Source: JBCBKU01 sp038521345 (GTDB lineage: Bacteria > Pseudomonadota > Alphaproteobacteria > Rhodobacterales > Rhodobacteraceae). Taken from it: a DNA stretch of 51,028 nucleotides. Made by a program: the position numbers and the translations under genes. Shown here in pieces: positions 8,102 through 16,530 of the stretch. Under the pieces are notes generated by a model. That model did not search any database, was not told the origin of the DNA, and was given only the letters and a program-made list of their open reading frames with translations. The DNA lies in the NCBI GenBank assembly GCA_038521345.1, contig JBCBKU010000021.1, positions 1 through 51,028 on the forward strand. Direction: 5' to 3'. Each line of letters opens with the position of its first letter. Position 1 is the first letter of the stretch.

Positions 8102-9207
8102 ATCGCCAAGTCCAGATCCAGAATGTCGAGGACGCGCTCAAGATTGCACGCATAAGTTATGCCTTTGTTGCCCGCCCCGCCAGACTTGGAGCCGGCGAAA
8201 AGCAAGCCCCCAGGTCGGAAATCCTCCGTCAGGATGATGGATCCACTGTCGCCACCGTCTGAGAAAGCGCTGCTGCCCGTCGTCTGGATGGCGGTTACGT
8301 TCTGGAACACTCCGACGCCTTTCTCAAAGGCGACCTGCAGGTTCATTACGTTGACGGCTGTCACGACACCCCATGTGTGTCCTGTTGTCCGGCCAACTTT
8401 CTGGACCGTGTCGAGGGCGTTCAGCGTCACCGGGTCAGTTTGAGCAATCTGTCCCAAGGGCACGCCGTTGTTGTCGCGGATCGTGCCGAGATCAGTGCCG
8501 CGATTGCCATCAAGCTCGGACCACGCGCAATCAAGCTCGTTCGGCGCCCCTGTCAGGTCGATGGGCAGGAACCGGTCCAAGGTACCCACCCGCTCACCCG
8601 AGGAGCCACCGTCCGAGCGCGCCCGCTGCCAACTTGCGTCGCCCGGTGTCGCTTCGTTGACATTCGCCAAAACATGGTTGTTTGAGAGGATTCCGAGGGT
8701 CCCGGTACCCTTGTCGCGGGCGAAGCCGCCCAAAGTGCCGGCCGTTATGTCGGGGTGCCCGACACTTAGGCCCGGACAAAGCGGGTCGCGCCGTTCCCGG
8801 GTCCATGACAAGGCCCGCGTACGTCCAGCGTAGCGGACGGAAATCTCGGCCTTGAACCGGTCACGAAGCCGCTGGATGAGTTCGTGTTCATCCATACCGG
8901 GGCGCTGGTAAAGCGCGACCAGCTCCATCCCGCGGCCCTTGCGCTGAGGCTGAATCCCGATGGCGACATCATCTTCCGGACGCCATTCCGGTATCTTGAC
9001 GGGGGCGGGCCCACCGAACTCTGGTTCGGCCTGTAGTCGTCCTGCCGATGCGGCGCTTGCCACCACCGAAAAAGCGCCTGTTTCGTTGGATGTTCCGTTG
9101 CGTGGATTGACAAAATGGGGGTCACCCGTCGGGCCAGCCACCTCGTCGAACCCGAACATGTCCCGCAATATCTCTATCTGCGCGTTCCGCGCCGAATCCA
9201 TATCCAT
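8098..9207 (-). CDS. Chymotrypsin-fold (Nal1-like) serine protease, no signal peptide
   Basis: The 369-residue protein shows a trypsin-like triad: His178 in LSNNHVLA, Asp226 in NELDCAW and Ser321 in SDGGDSGSI. The segment VGRTTGHTWGVVTAV (270-284) is also typical of Nal1-like bacterial relatives of trypsin. An N-terminal region of about 150 residues comes before the catalytic domain and includes a G-I-G type alpha/beta segment (79-130). No signal peptide or transmembrane helix is visible, so a cytoplasmic or self-processing enzyme is likely. I chose the ATG at 9207 because AAGAGG lies nine bases upstream; the longer upstream reading is low complexity and lacks a binding site. It overlaps the small downstream gene by ATGA. 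Confidence 0.85.
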   Translation of the reverse strand: MDMDSARNAQIEILRDMFGFDEVAGPTGDPHFVNPRNGTSNETGAFSVVASAASAGRLQAEPEFGGPAPVKIPEWRPEDDVAIGIQPQRKGRGMELVALYQRPGMDEHELIQRLRDRFKAEISVRYAGRTRALSWTRERRDPLCPGLSVGHPDITAGTLGGFARDKGTGTLGILSNNHVLANVNEATPGDASWQRARSDGGSSGERVGTLDRFLPIDLTGAPNELDCAWSELDGNRGTDLGTIRDNNGVPLGQIAQTDPVTLNALDTVQKVGRTTGHTWGVVTAVNVMNLQVAFEKGVGVFQNVTAIQTTGSSAFSDGGDSGSIILTEDFRPGGLLFAGSKSGGAGNKGITYACNLERVLDILDLDLAI

Positions 9208-9301
9208 AATTATGTGCCTCTTAAAATTGAGGCCCTGAGGATGGCGGCGGCTCCCGCGACCTGTCAAGGAGTCCGGGATCCTTCCAATGCACTGGCCGTG
9301 C

Positions 9302-9637
9302 CTACGGCATGCCGAACTCGATGCGCCAGCCACCGTCGCAGTTCGCGGCCAAGAGTGTGATGCGGCAGGTGATCAGTGCCCCAGTCGGAACCGCATAGGT
9401 CATTTGGGTTCCGAACAAAACTCCGCGTCCACCAAGGGCGCGGGCGGTGCGCGGTGGTTGGCCTTCGGTCAATAAGGCTTGGGTCGATACCGGGAATGTC
9501 TCGGTCGCGCCGTCCGCGTCTCGGACCAGTTCTGCGTTTTGGCCTGCGATCCGGTTGATCACGATTGCCGAGGCCAGCGTGTCTGCAAGAAACACCATGA
9601 ACAGGGCGCCGGCTCCAATCCAGATCCAGCGCCCCAT
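9302..9637 (-). CDS. Small membrane-anchored hypothetical protein
   Basis: A 111-residue protein with one N-terminal hydrophobic helix (about residues 4-28) and a soluble tail that carries two cysteines near the end (in ITCRITLLAANCDGG), possibly a disulfide in the periplasm. I do not recognise the family. It starts only four bases after the ilvC stop and is therefore probably read from the ilvC transcript. Codon use looks like that of its neighbours. Confidence 0.65.
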   Translation of the reverse strand: MGRWIWIGAGALFMVFLADTLASAIVINRIAGQNAELVRDADGATETFPVSTQALLTEGQPPRTARALGGRGVLFGTQMTYAVPTGALITCRITLLAANCDGGWRIEFGMP

Positions 9638-9641
9638 CGAG

Positions 9642-10664
9642 TCAATTCTTCGACTTGTCGACCATGCGGCCCTCAGTGATCCAAGGCATCATGCCACGCA
9701 GCTTCTCGCCGACTTCCTCGATCTGGTGGGCGTCGTTGTTGCGGCGCGTTGCCTTGAAGTATGGCTGGCCGGCTTGGCATTCCTGCATCCAGTCGCGCAC
9801 GAAGGCACCGGACTGAATATCGCTGAGGATCCCCTTCATGCGGGCTTTGGTCTCGTCGTACGGGAGCACGCGGGGCCCTGAAACATACTCGCCATATTCA
9901 GCAGTGTTGGAGATCGAGTAGTTCATGTTGGCGATGCCGCCTTCGTAGATCAGGTCTACGATCAGCTTTACCTCGTGAAGGCACTCGAAATAGGCCATCT
10001 CGGGCGCGTATCCGGCCTCAACCAGCGTTTCGAAGCCCGCACGGATCATCTCCACAAGCCCGCCGCAGAGAACGGCCTGTTCGCCGAAGAGGTCAGTTTC
10101 GCACTCTTCCTTGAAGTCTGTCTCGATGATGCCCGAGCGCCCGCCACCGATGGCCGAGCAGTACGAAAGGCCGATCTCCAGCGCTTTGCCGGACGCATCG
10201 TTGTGAACCGCCACGAGGCAAGGCACGCCGCCTCCCTTAGAGTACTCGCCGCGAACCGTGTGACCCGGCCCCTTGGGTGCCATCATGATCACGTCAACGC
10301 CGGGCTTGGGTTCGATCAAACCGAAATGTACGTTCAGGCCGTGGGCAAACGCAATGGCTGCACCGTCCTTGAGGTTGTCGTGCACGTACTTCCGGTAAGT
10401 CTCGGCCTGCAGTTCATCCGGCATGGTGAACATCATCAAGTCACACCAAGCCGCGGCCTCGGCGATGCCCATGACCTGAAGCCCTTCGCCCATCGCCTTG
10501 TCTGCTGATGGCGATCCCTCGCGTAGCGCCACAGCAAGGTTCTTGGCACCGCTGTCGCGCAGGTTCAGCGCATGTGCGTGTCCTTGGCTGCCATAGCCCA
10601 AGATTGCGATCTTCTTGTCCTTGATCAGATTGATGTCGCAGTCGCGATCGTAGTAGACGCGCAT
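9642..10664 (-). CDS. ilvC: Ketol-acid reductoisomerase, class I
   Basis: IlvC catalyses the second step of valine, leucine and isoleucine synthesis, the NADPH- and Mg-dependent isomeroreduction of acetolactate or acetohydroxybutyrate. The 340-residue protein has the short class I length, the nucleotide loop GYGSQGHAHALNLRDSG, the KGPGHTVR motif and the acidic metal residues in ETDLFGEQAVLCGG and the C-terminal YEGGIANMNYSISNTAEYG. The ATG at 10664 has GGGGAGG seven bases upstream. It is divergent from the aminotransferase gene that starts at 10831, with a shared 166-base promoter region. Confidence 0.98.
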   Translation of the reverse strand: MRVYYDRDCDINLIKDKKIAILGYGSQGHAHALNLRDSGAKNLAVALREGSPSADKAMGEGLQVMGIAEAAAWCDLMMFTMPDELQAETYRKYVHDNLKDGAAIAFAHGLNVHFGLIEPKPGVDVIMMAPKGPGHTVRGEYSKGGGVPCLVAVHNDASGKALEIGLSYCSAIGGGRSGIIETDFKEECETDLFGEQAVLCGGLVEMIRAGFETLVEAGYAPEMAYFECLHEVKLIVDLIYEGGIANMNYSISNTAEYGEYVSGPRVLPYDETKARMKGILSDIQSGAFVRDWMQECQAGQPYFKATRRNNDAHQIEEVGEKLRGMMPWITEGRMVDKSKN

Positions 10665-10830
10665 GGCTCGCCTCCCCTTGCTGTCCCGTCATTCAAAAGC
10701 CTGCGCGTCTTTAGCGGAACTGGCCGCGGGTGCAAGGCGGTCGGGCGCTCGCGAACGGCATACCGAGGTAGACTTTGCATCCCGCGTCCCGCGCCGGTAT
10801 GCCGCCCGCGTCAGAGGAGGAGCTTGCCCC

Positions 10831-11958
10831 ATGTCCGCGCTGTTGCCCGATATCGATCCCGATGGTCTTCTGGAATTCTCGGTCGTCTTCACTGATCGAT
10901 CGCTTAACCACATGAGCGCGGCGTTTCAGGACGTGATGCGCGATATCTCTAGGCTCTTGAAGGATGTCTACAAGGCCGACGCCGTGGCACTGGTTCCCGG
11001 CGGTGGCACATATGCGATGGAAGCAGTGGCGCGCCAGCTTGCCACCGATGCGCGGGCCATGGTCATTCGGAACGGGTATTTCTCGTATCGTTGGAGCCAG
11101 ATTTTCGAAGCGGGTGCGATCCCCGCGGGCGAGATTGTCATGCCCGCGCGGCGGACTGGTAACGGCGCGCAGGCTCCTTTCGCGCCCGCTGCAATAGAGG
11201 ATGTCGTTGCACGCATCCGGGCCGAAGCGCCAGATGTCGTCTTCGCGCCTCATGTCGAGACGAGCGCAGGGCTGATTCTGCCCGACGACTACCTGTCTGC
11301 GGTCTCCGATGCCGTGCATGAGGTCGGCGGGCTTTTCGTTCTGGATTGTATCGCTTCGGGTTGTGTTTGGGTGGACATGGAGGCGACCGGCGTCGACGTC
11401 CTGATTTCTGCGCCCCAGAAGGGATGGTCGTCATCGCCCTCGGCGGGTCTTGTGATGTTGTCCGAGCGGGGCGCGGCACGGGTTCGCGACCGCGCTTCGA
11501 CAAGCTTTGCCATTGATCTCAAGAAGTGGCTCGAGATCATGGATGCCTACGAAGCGGGCGGGCATGCCTACCACGCAACGATGCCCACGGATGCGCTTCG
11601 CGATTTCCGCGACACGATGCTCGAATGCGAAGCGGCGGGGTTCCCGACGCTTGCTGAGGCGCAGTGGACACAGGGCCACGCGGTACGCGCGGCGCTCAAG
11701 GCAAAGGGGTATCAGTCTGTCGCAGCCGAGGGTTTTGAGGCACCCGGTGTGGTCGTTTCTTTCACGGACGATCCCGAAATGCAGATGGGAAAACCATTTG
11801 CCGCCGAAGGTCTGCAGATCGCCGCGGGCGTTCCGCTTATGGTAGGCGAAGGTCCTGACTACCGCAGTTTTCGGATCGGGCTTTTTGGTATCGACAAGCT
11901 TCTCGACGTCGATGCCAGTGTCGCCCGATTTGAAGCCGCGCTCGAAAAGGTCGCCTAG
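10831..11958 (+). CDS. Class V aminotransferase (alanine-glyoxylate/serine type)
   Basis: A 375-residue PLP enzyme of fold type I, class V. The cofactor lysine lies in LISAPQKGWSSSPSAGLV, the PLP aspartate in VLDCIAS, and the glycine-rich phosphate-binding loop in LVPGGGTYAMEAVAR. The family includes alanine-glyoxylate and serine-pyruvate aminotransferases and phosphoserine aminotransferase relatives; the substrate cannot be fixed from sequence alone. I chose the ATG at 10831 with AGAGGAGGA just upstream rather than an earlier ATG in a region without a binding site. It ends in a CTAG shared with the convergent ubiH-like gene. Confidence 0.88.
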   Translation: MSALLPDIDPDGLLEFSVVFTDRSLNHMSAAFQDVMRDISRLLKDVYKADAVALVPGGGTYAMEAVARQLATDARAMVIRNGYFSYRWSQIFEAGAIPAGEIVMPARRTGNGAQAPFAPAAIEDVVARIRAEAPDVVFAPHVETSAGLILPDDYLSAVSDAVHEVGGLFVLDCIASGCVWVDMEATGVDVLISAPQKGWSSSPSAGLVMLSERGAARVRDRASTSFAIDLKKWLEIMDAYEAGGHAYHATMPTDALRDFRDTMLECEAAGFPTLAEAQWTQGHAVRAALKAKGYQSVAAEGFEAPGVVVSFTDDPEMQMGKPFAAEGLQIAAGVPLMVGEGPDYRSFRIGLFGIDKLLDVDASVARFEAALEKVA

Positions 11959-13154
11959 CCGCCGGGTCCGAGGCCGGCTCTCATTATGGTGCGACGGAGC
12001 GGCCCGATGTCATGAGTGGCTTGCAGGCCCAGCTGCCGCAGGCGCTGGACTGGAGCGGCCCCCGATTTGCAGACCCGGTTCAGCAGATCGACGGCGGCTG
12101 TTCGCGCAAGGATGTCACCCATGCGCGCGCGCGAATAGGCAGCCAGCATCGCTTCGGCTCCGAGGCCGTCGGGCGTGGCAAGCTCGGCAAGCACCGCGAT
12201 ATCCGCAAGCGAGGTATTCAGTCCCTGGGCGCCGATAGGTGGCATCACATGCGCGGCTTCCGCGACCAAGGCCGTGCGGTGATGGACCAACCGTGTCGCC
12301 CGCTGGGTCGTCGTCGGATAGGTGGCGACGGGGCTGATCGGGTCCATAGCCCCAAGAATGCCGGTCGATCTGGCGGTCATTTCCACTGCCAGCAGTTCTA
12401 GACCTGCCGAAGCCCGGGCGCGTGCCTTGGCTGTCTCGTCCATCCAGACGATAGCCGATGCGGGAGCGCCAGCCTGATCCTCCATGGGCACGGTCGTGAA
12501 CGCGCCACCTCGATTGTAGACCTCTGTTGAGACATTGCCGTGTGGCAAGGCGTGGCGGGCGGCGAAGGCGAGGGCTGTTTGTCCATAGCGCTTGACGCGC
12601 ACACCAATTCCGGTGGCCGCCCGCACTGCAGAGGTACGCCCATCGGCTCCGATCACCAATCGGGCAGAGATGCGGTTTCCATCCGACAGACGCGCAATCA
12701 CCCGATCATCACGAAACACCAAGTCCGAGAGGCTGGGTCCAAAACGCAACTCGACTCTGTCGCTGGATCCCAGCGTATCGGCCAGCGCCGACCGGGCACG
12801 CCAATTGGCAACGTTCCAACCGAATGGCCCGGAACCAGGATCATCCGGAGTGAACGTACGCTCGGCCACGGGATGCGGTGGCCAACCCGAGGTATCGATG
12901 ACGCGCAGCGCTGCAAGTGGAGTGGCGTGTGGAAGCATGGCCTGCCAGACCCCAGCATCGTCCAGAAGATCTCGTGATGGGCGCAAATAAGCGGTCGTGC
13001 GCAAATCCGCGCCCTCGCTGTCCGGACCAGAAATAGGCGCAGCGGGATCGACGACAATCACAGAAAACTCACGAGATGCGAAGGCGGCTGCCGCAGCAAG
13101 GCCCGCAATCCCGCCCCCTGAGACGAGTACGTCGCAGTGCAATCCTGCCGTCAT
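11955..13154 (-). CDS. UbiH/COQ6-family FAD-dependent hydroxylase
   Basis: The 399-residue flavoprotein carries the three signatures of the UbiH/UbiF/COQ6 group: the FAD dinucleotide loop VSGGGIAGLAAAAAFA near the start, LVIGADGRTSAVR in the middle, and EAAHVMPPIGAQGLNTSLADI near residue 320. Members hydroxylate the ring of ubiquinone precursors at the membrane. Which ring position this one serves cannot be told. Its ATG overlaps the upstream nucleotidase stop (ATGA), so the two are co-translated. Confidence 0.9.
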   Translation of the reverse strand: MTAGLHCDVLVSGGGIAGLAAAAAFASREFSVIVVDPAAPISGPDSEGADLRTTAYLRPSRDLLDDAGVWQAMLPHATPLAALRVIDTSGWPPHPVAERTFTPDDPGSGPFGWNVANWRARSALADTLGSSDRVELRFGPSLSDLVFRDDRVIARLSDGNRISARLVIGADGRTSAVRAATGIGVRVKRYGQTALAFAARHALPHGNVSTEVYNRGGAFTTVPMEDQAGAPASAIVWMDETAKARARASAGLELLAVEMTARSTGILGAMDPISPVATYPTTTQRATRLVHHRTALVAEAAHVMPPIGAQGLNTSLADIAVLAELATPDGLGAEAMLAAYSRARMGDILARTAAVDLLNRVCKSGAAPVQRLRQLGLQATHDIGPLRRTIMRAGLGPGG

Positions 13155-13813
13155 GCGCGTGCCTCGGTGTCTGTAAGCCGACGCAGAAACCGGGTCAGGT
13201 CATCGGTTCCGTAGTGGATGTGGTCGGCCTCGTCCGGTTCTGCGTGAACATGGACGGTGCGCATTCCAAGAGCGTGGGGCGCAACCAAATTTCGGGCCAT
13301 GTCTTCAAACATGGCGCCCTCCATGGGGTCGATAGCCGCGCGGGCAAACACGGTTTCAAAGGCCGCACGTTCGGGTTTTGGGCGATAGGCGGCATCCTCG
13401 ACGCCGTAGAGCCCGTCGAACAGTCCCGCGAGTCCCCGCGCCTCGGTCACACGTTCGGCGTAGGTCGCTGTCCCGTTGGTGTAGACGACTTTGCGCCCCG
13501 GGAGATTGCGGATGGCGGCGGCAAGTTCGGGATCTGGCGCAAGAATGCCGAAGTCGATGTCGTGCACATCGGTCAGGTACGCTTCGGGTTCCATTCCATG
13601 CTCCTCCATTAGACCGGAGAGCGTAGTTCCGTAACGCGCCCAGTAATCGTCGCGAAGACGGTTGGCTTCATCCCGCGATACGCCTGCGGTCTCCGAGACC
13701 CATTCTGTCATCCGCGCCTCGATCTGGTCGAAGAGCCGCATCTCGGGCGGATAGAGTGTGTTGTCGAGGTCGAAGACCCAGACGCGTACGTGAGAGAAAT
13801 CGTCCAGTGGCAT
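13151..13813 (-). CDS. HAD-family pyrimidine 5'-nucleotidase
   Basis: A 220-residue haloacid-dehalogenase hydrolase with the DxD nucleophile motif VWVFDLDNTLYPP, motif II in VVYTNGTATYAERV, motif III lysine in YRPKPERAAFE, and a motif IV acid in MFEDMARNLVAPHALGM. The FDLDNTLYP start and the alpha-helical cap are those of the Sdt1/Phm8-like pyrimidine 5'-nucleotidases common in alphaproteobacteria, which dephosphorylate UMP and CMP. It is first of a two-gene unit with the UbiH-type hydroxylase and divergent from the GntR regulator. Confidence 0.88.
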   Translation of the reverse strand: MPLDDFSHVRVWVFDLDNTLYPPEMRLFDQIEARMTEWVSETAGVSRDEANRLRDDYWARYGTTLSGLMEEHGMEPEAYLTDVHDIDFGILAPDPELAAAIRNLPGRKVVYTNGTATYAERVTEARGLAGLFDGLYGVEDAAYRPKPERAAFETVFARAAIDPMEGAMFEDMARNLVAPHALGMRTVHVHAEPDEADHIHYGTDDLTRFLRRLTDTEARA

Positions 13814-13914
13814 AGGCGACAGGTAGTCCAGCGCCCCATCCCCGGCAATGGCCTGCGGCTTGTCGCCCCGGAACCGCTCGCCTAGGCTCGCGCTAAACGA
13901 GAAGGAGTTCCGGC

Positions 13915-14556
13915 ATGTCCGACACCAAACTTGCCCCGACGGATGCCTACGGCCTCATCCTCCATGCCATTGACGACGGAACTTACAAGCCGGGGGATCG
14001 GCTGGTCGAAAGCGAACTGGCTGAACGGTTTGGTGTCTCGCGCACTCCTGTTCGCGAAGCACTGCAACGGCTTGAGACACAATCCCTGCTGGTTCGGGAC
14101 GGGCGCTCGCTGATTGTCGCTTCGCTCGACCACAACGATATGTCGGATCTCTATATCGTCCGAAGCGCTCTTGAAGGTTTGGCAGCCGGGCTGGCGGCCC
14201 GGCACGCTACCGAAGAAGAAATCCGGGTCCTGAGCCAAATGGTCGAGGATGACCGTGCCCATCTCTCGGATCCGGCAGCCTTGGCGCGGGCAAACCGTCG
14301 GTTCCATCGCCAGGTACATCTGGCGTCCCACAACCGTTTTCTCGTGCAGCAGCTCGATCTCGTCTACCGTTCGATGGCGCTCATGGCCACCACATCGCTG
14401 GCGGTCGAGGGTAGGGGCGCGACCGCCTTGTCGGAGCACGAGGAAATCGTCGCCGCAATTGCGCGTCGCGATTCCGACGGTGCAGATGCCAAGCTGCGCG
14501 CGCATATCAGTCGGGCCTTCGAAACGCGGCTCAAGTCGGACGCCGCAGCCAACTGA
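13915..14556 (+). CDS. GntR-family (FCD) transcriptional regulator
   Basis: A 213-residue regulator with an N-terminal winged helix (residues about 10-75; recognition helix in LAERFGVSRTPVREALQRLE) and an all-helical FCD ligand domain (about 80-205) with the metal/ligand residues expected in the DLYIVRSALEG, RRFHRQVHLASHN and HEEIVAAIARRD segments. FadR/FCD regulators usually repress uptake or catabolic genes in response to an acid metabolite. No obvious target operon lies next to it. An AAGGAG site precedes the ATG. Its last 26 bases overlap the end of the convergent glycosyltransferase gene. Confidence 0.93.
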   Translation: MSDTKLAPTDAYGLILHAIDDGTYKPGDRLVESELAERFGVSRTPVREALQRLETQSLLVRDGRSLIVASLDHNDMSDLYIVRSALEGLAAGLAARHATEEEIRVLSQMVEDDRAHLSDPAALARANRRFHRQVHLASHNRFLVQQLDLVYRSMALMATTSLAVEGRGATALSEHEEIVAAIARRDSDGADAKLRAHISRAFETRLKSDAAAN

Positions 14557-16471
14557 CGCCGCGCCAACGGCGACTGGTCCCCATCCCGTGGGCTGTCTTG
14601 TCCCAGAAGAAGGGACGGACAAGGAGCTCCCAAAGAGCTTTTAGCGCCGCCAGGCTGCCCATCATTGCGTAGATATGAAAGCTCGGAACCCATGGAGTAA
14701 GCCACCGCCGGCCCGACCGCCGGACTGCGGCGACGCCTACGGCGATGTTCAGCACTTCGGCGCCGATTAGCGACATGCCAATCCAGACCAGAGTCGGCCG
14801 GGCAATAAGTGTTTCGAGCGGATGAGGTAGGCTCAGGGGCAGGGCCCACAGCGTCCAAAGTAGCGGTGCAAAAAGCGCAAGGACCACGGATCCCAGAAAC
14901 AAGATCTGGACGGCGATGAACCCAGACGCACCGAGTTCCTGCCAGAGACTCCATGGGCGGCGCATGTGTTGCGCGTAGGTGATTGCATAGCCCTTGATCC
15001 ACCGGGACCTTTGGCGCACCCAAGCACCGGGCTGGCACGTCGCTTCCTCCTGCGTTTCGGTGTCAATCAGCTCGGTCCGGAAACCCGCCCTGGCAAGCCG
15101 CAAACCCAGATCCGCGTCTTCAGTGACATTGTGCGCGTCCCAAGCTCCAAGACCTTCCAGAACGTGCCGCCGAAAAAATAGCGTGGTGCCCCCAAGCGGA
15201 ATAGGCAGGCCAAGCCGCGCCAGGCCGGGCAGGATCAAGTGAAACCAGATCGCGTAGTCGATCGCAAAACAGCGTGCCATCCAGTTCTGCCGTTCGTTGT
15301 AAAAGGCAAGCCGCCCCTGCAAGCAGGCGACATCCGGGCTTGCACGGCCAAACTCGCGCGCCACTACCCAGAGCTGGCCAGGAGCCGGTGCATCTTCTGC
15401 GTCGTAGATACCCACGATGTCCCCACGCAAGAACCCGAGCGCGTAATTCATCGCACGAGGTTTGGTCTTGAGTGTTCCATGGGGCACACGAATGATCCGC
15501 ATCCAAGAGGGTAGTGTGGCGCGCCGGAGAGAATCTTCGGTAATCCAGTCATCCTCTTCGACGACGAGACACAAGTCTAATCGGTCGCGAGGATAGTCGA
15601 GTGCCGACAGTCGCTTCACCAGATGGGCCGCGATTTGGCGTTCTCGGAACAACGGCACCAACAAACCGATACGGGGCGCTGCAGTGGCTTCGACACGGCG
15701 CGTGCGGAACATGGACCCATCGGCTCGTCGGCCTTTGAGTGCGGCGAGTGCGGCACCTGAACGAAGTATGACACCGGACCAAAGAAGGGCGAGTAGCACG
15801 AGGAACAGAACCAAAAATGTTGTCGACGGGAAGAGCGCAAAGGAAAGAGCGAGCCCGCCGAGCGTGCCTACGAGGACACGTCGCAACGCACCGCCGGCCC
15901 AGCCACGGCAACTGTCTTTTAGAGGCAATCGCGTTTCGGCGGCGCGGGCCAGCGCCGCACGCCGCCCCGTCAAAAGCGCCGTGGTTAAGACCGCATCCGT
16001 GGTGCGCACCATCCGTGCCGGTCCCACGCGCGACTCGAGCCCGGTACGTGCGCGCCGGAACGCGGACTCGGATCGAGCGGCCACCAATGTGGCGTAGCCA
16101 GCGCGTTTCCATGGAAGAACGCCTGTCGCGAGACATTGCCCGGGTCCAAAGGCGTCGACCAAACGCAAGTCCGGTGGATCCGCCAGCAGATCGCCCAGCC
16201 CGATGCCGCGTTGGCGCGCGAGTGCCACATCGAGTTCGGCTGGCGTGATCCGGTGCTGCCGCACGAGCGTTTCACCCAAAGGCTCATCACTAACCTGCTG
16301 ATGCGCGAGCCCCAGAGCCAACTCCGCGGGACGGAGAGCTCCCATGTCGAGCAATATGGACCCGAGTTGCGGAGACGCACCCGCCCCCACATCGATCCGG
16401 TCGCTTGGCTTCAGGATAAGTGGCGGGGCAACTGCTCGGTCGGGCAGAAAGGCAGAGTGCAGGGACGTCAT
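14531..16471 (-). CDS. Membrane GT2 glycosyltransferase with N-terminal GspE-N-like domain
   Basis: The 646-residue protein joins an N-terminal soluble part (about 35-180) resembling the GspE/MshE N-terminal domain (GSILLDMGALRPAELALGLA, then a second similar helix pair at GETLVRQHRITPAELDVALA) to a processive GT2 enzyme. Two membrane helices span about 200-240, the catalytic acids are in IYDAEDAP (357-360) and VTEDADLGL (450-455), and QRSRW (487-491) is the acceptor motif; several helices follow. The layout resembles XagB-like exopolysaccharide synthases, so it probably polymerises or starts a surface polysaccharide at the inner membrane. It lies 59 bases downstream of carA. The ribosome binding site is weak. 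Confidence 0.85.
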   Translation of the reverse strand: MTSLHSAFLPDRAVAPPLILKPSDRIDVGAGASPQLGSILLDMGALRPAELALGLAHQQVSDEPLGETLVRQHRITPAELDVALARQRGIGLGDLLADPPDLRLVDAFGPGQCLATGVLPWKRAGYATLVAARSESAFRRARTGLESRVGPARMVRTTDAVLTTALLTGRRAALARAAETRLPLKDSCRGWAGGALRRVLVGTLGGLALSFALFPSTTFLVLFLVLLALLWSGVILRSGAALAALKGRRADGSMFRTRRVEATAAPRIGLLVPLFRERQIAAHLVKRLSALDYPRDRLDLCLVVEEDDWITEDSLRRATLPSWMRIIRVPHGTLKTKPRAMNYALGFLRGDIVGIYDAEDAPAPGQLWVVAREFGRASPDVACLQGRLAFYNERQNWMARCFAIDYAIWFHLILPGLARLGLPIPLGGTTLFFRRHVLEGLGAWDAHNVTEDADLGLRLARAGFRTELIDTETQEEATCQPGAWVRQRSRWIKGYAITYAQHMRRPWSLWQELGASGFIAVQILFLGSVVLALFAPLLWTLWALPLSLPHPLETLIARPTLVWIGMSLIGAEVLNIAVGVAAVRRSGRRWLTPWVPSFHIYAMMGSLAALKALWELLVRPFFWDKTAHGMGTSRRWRGVSWLRRPT

Positions 16472-16530
16472 GAGCCAGATCGCTATTCCACGTTCCGGTC
16501 AGTGAAAGGACGCCCGTGGTTAACGCGCGG

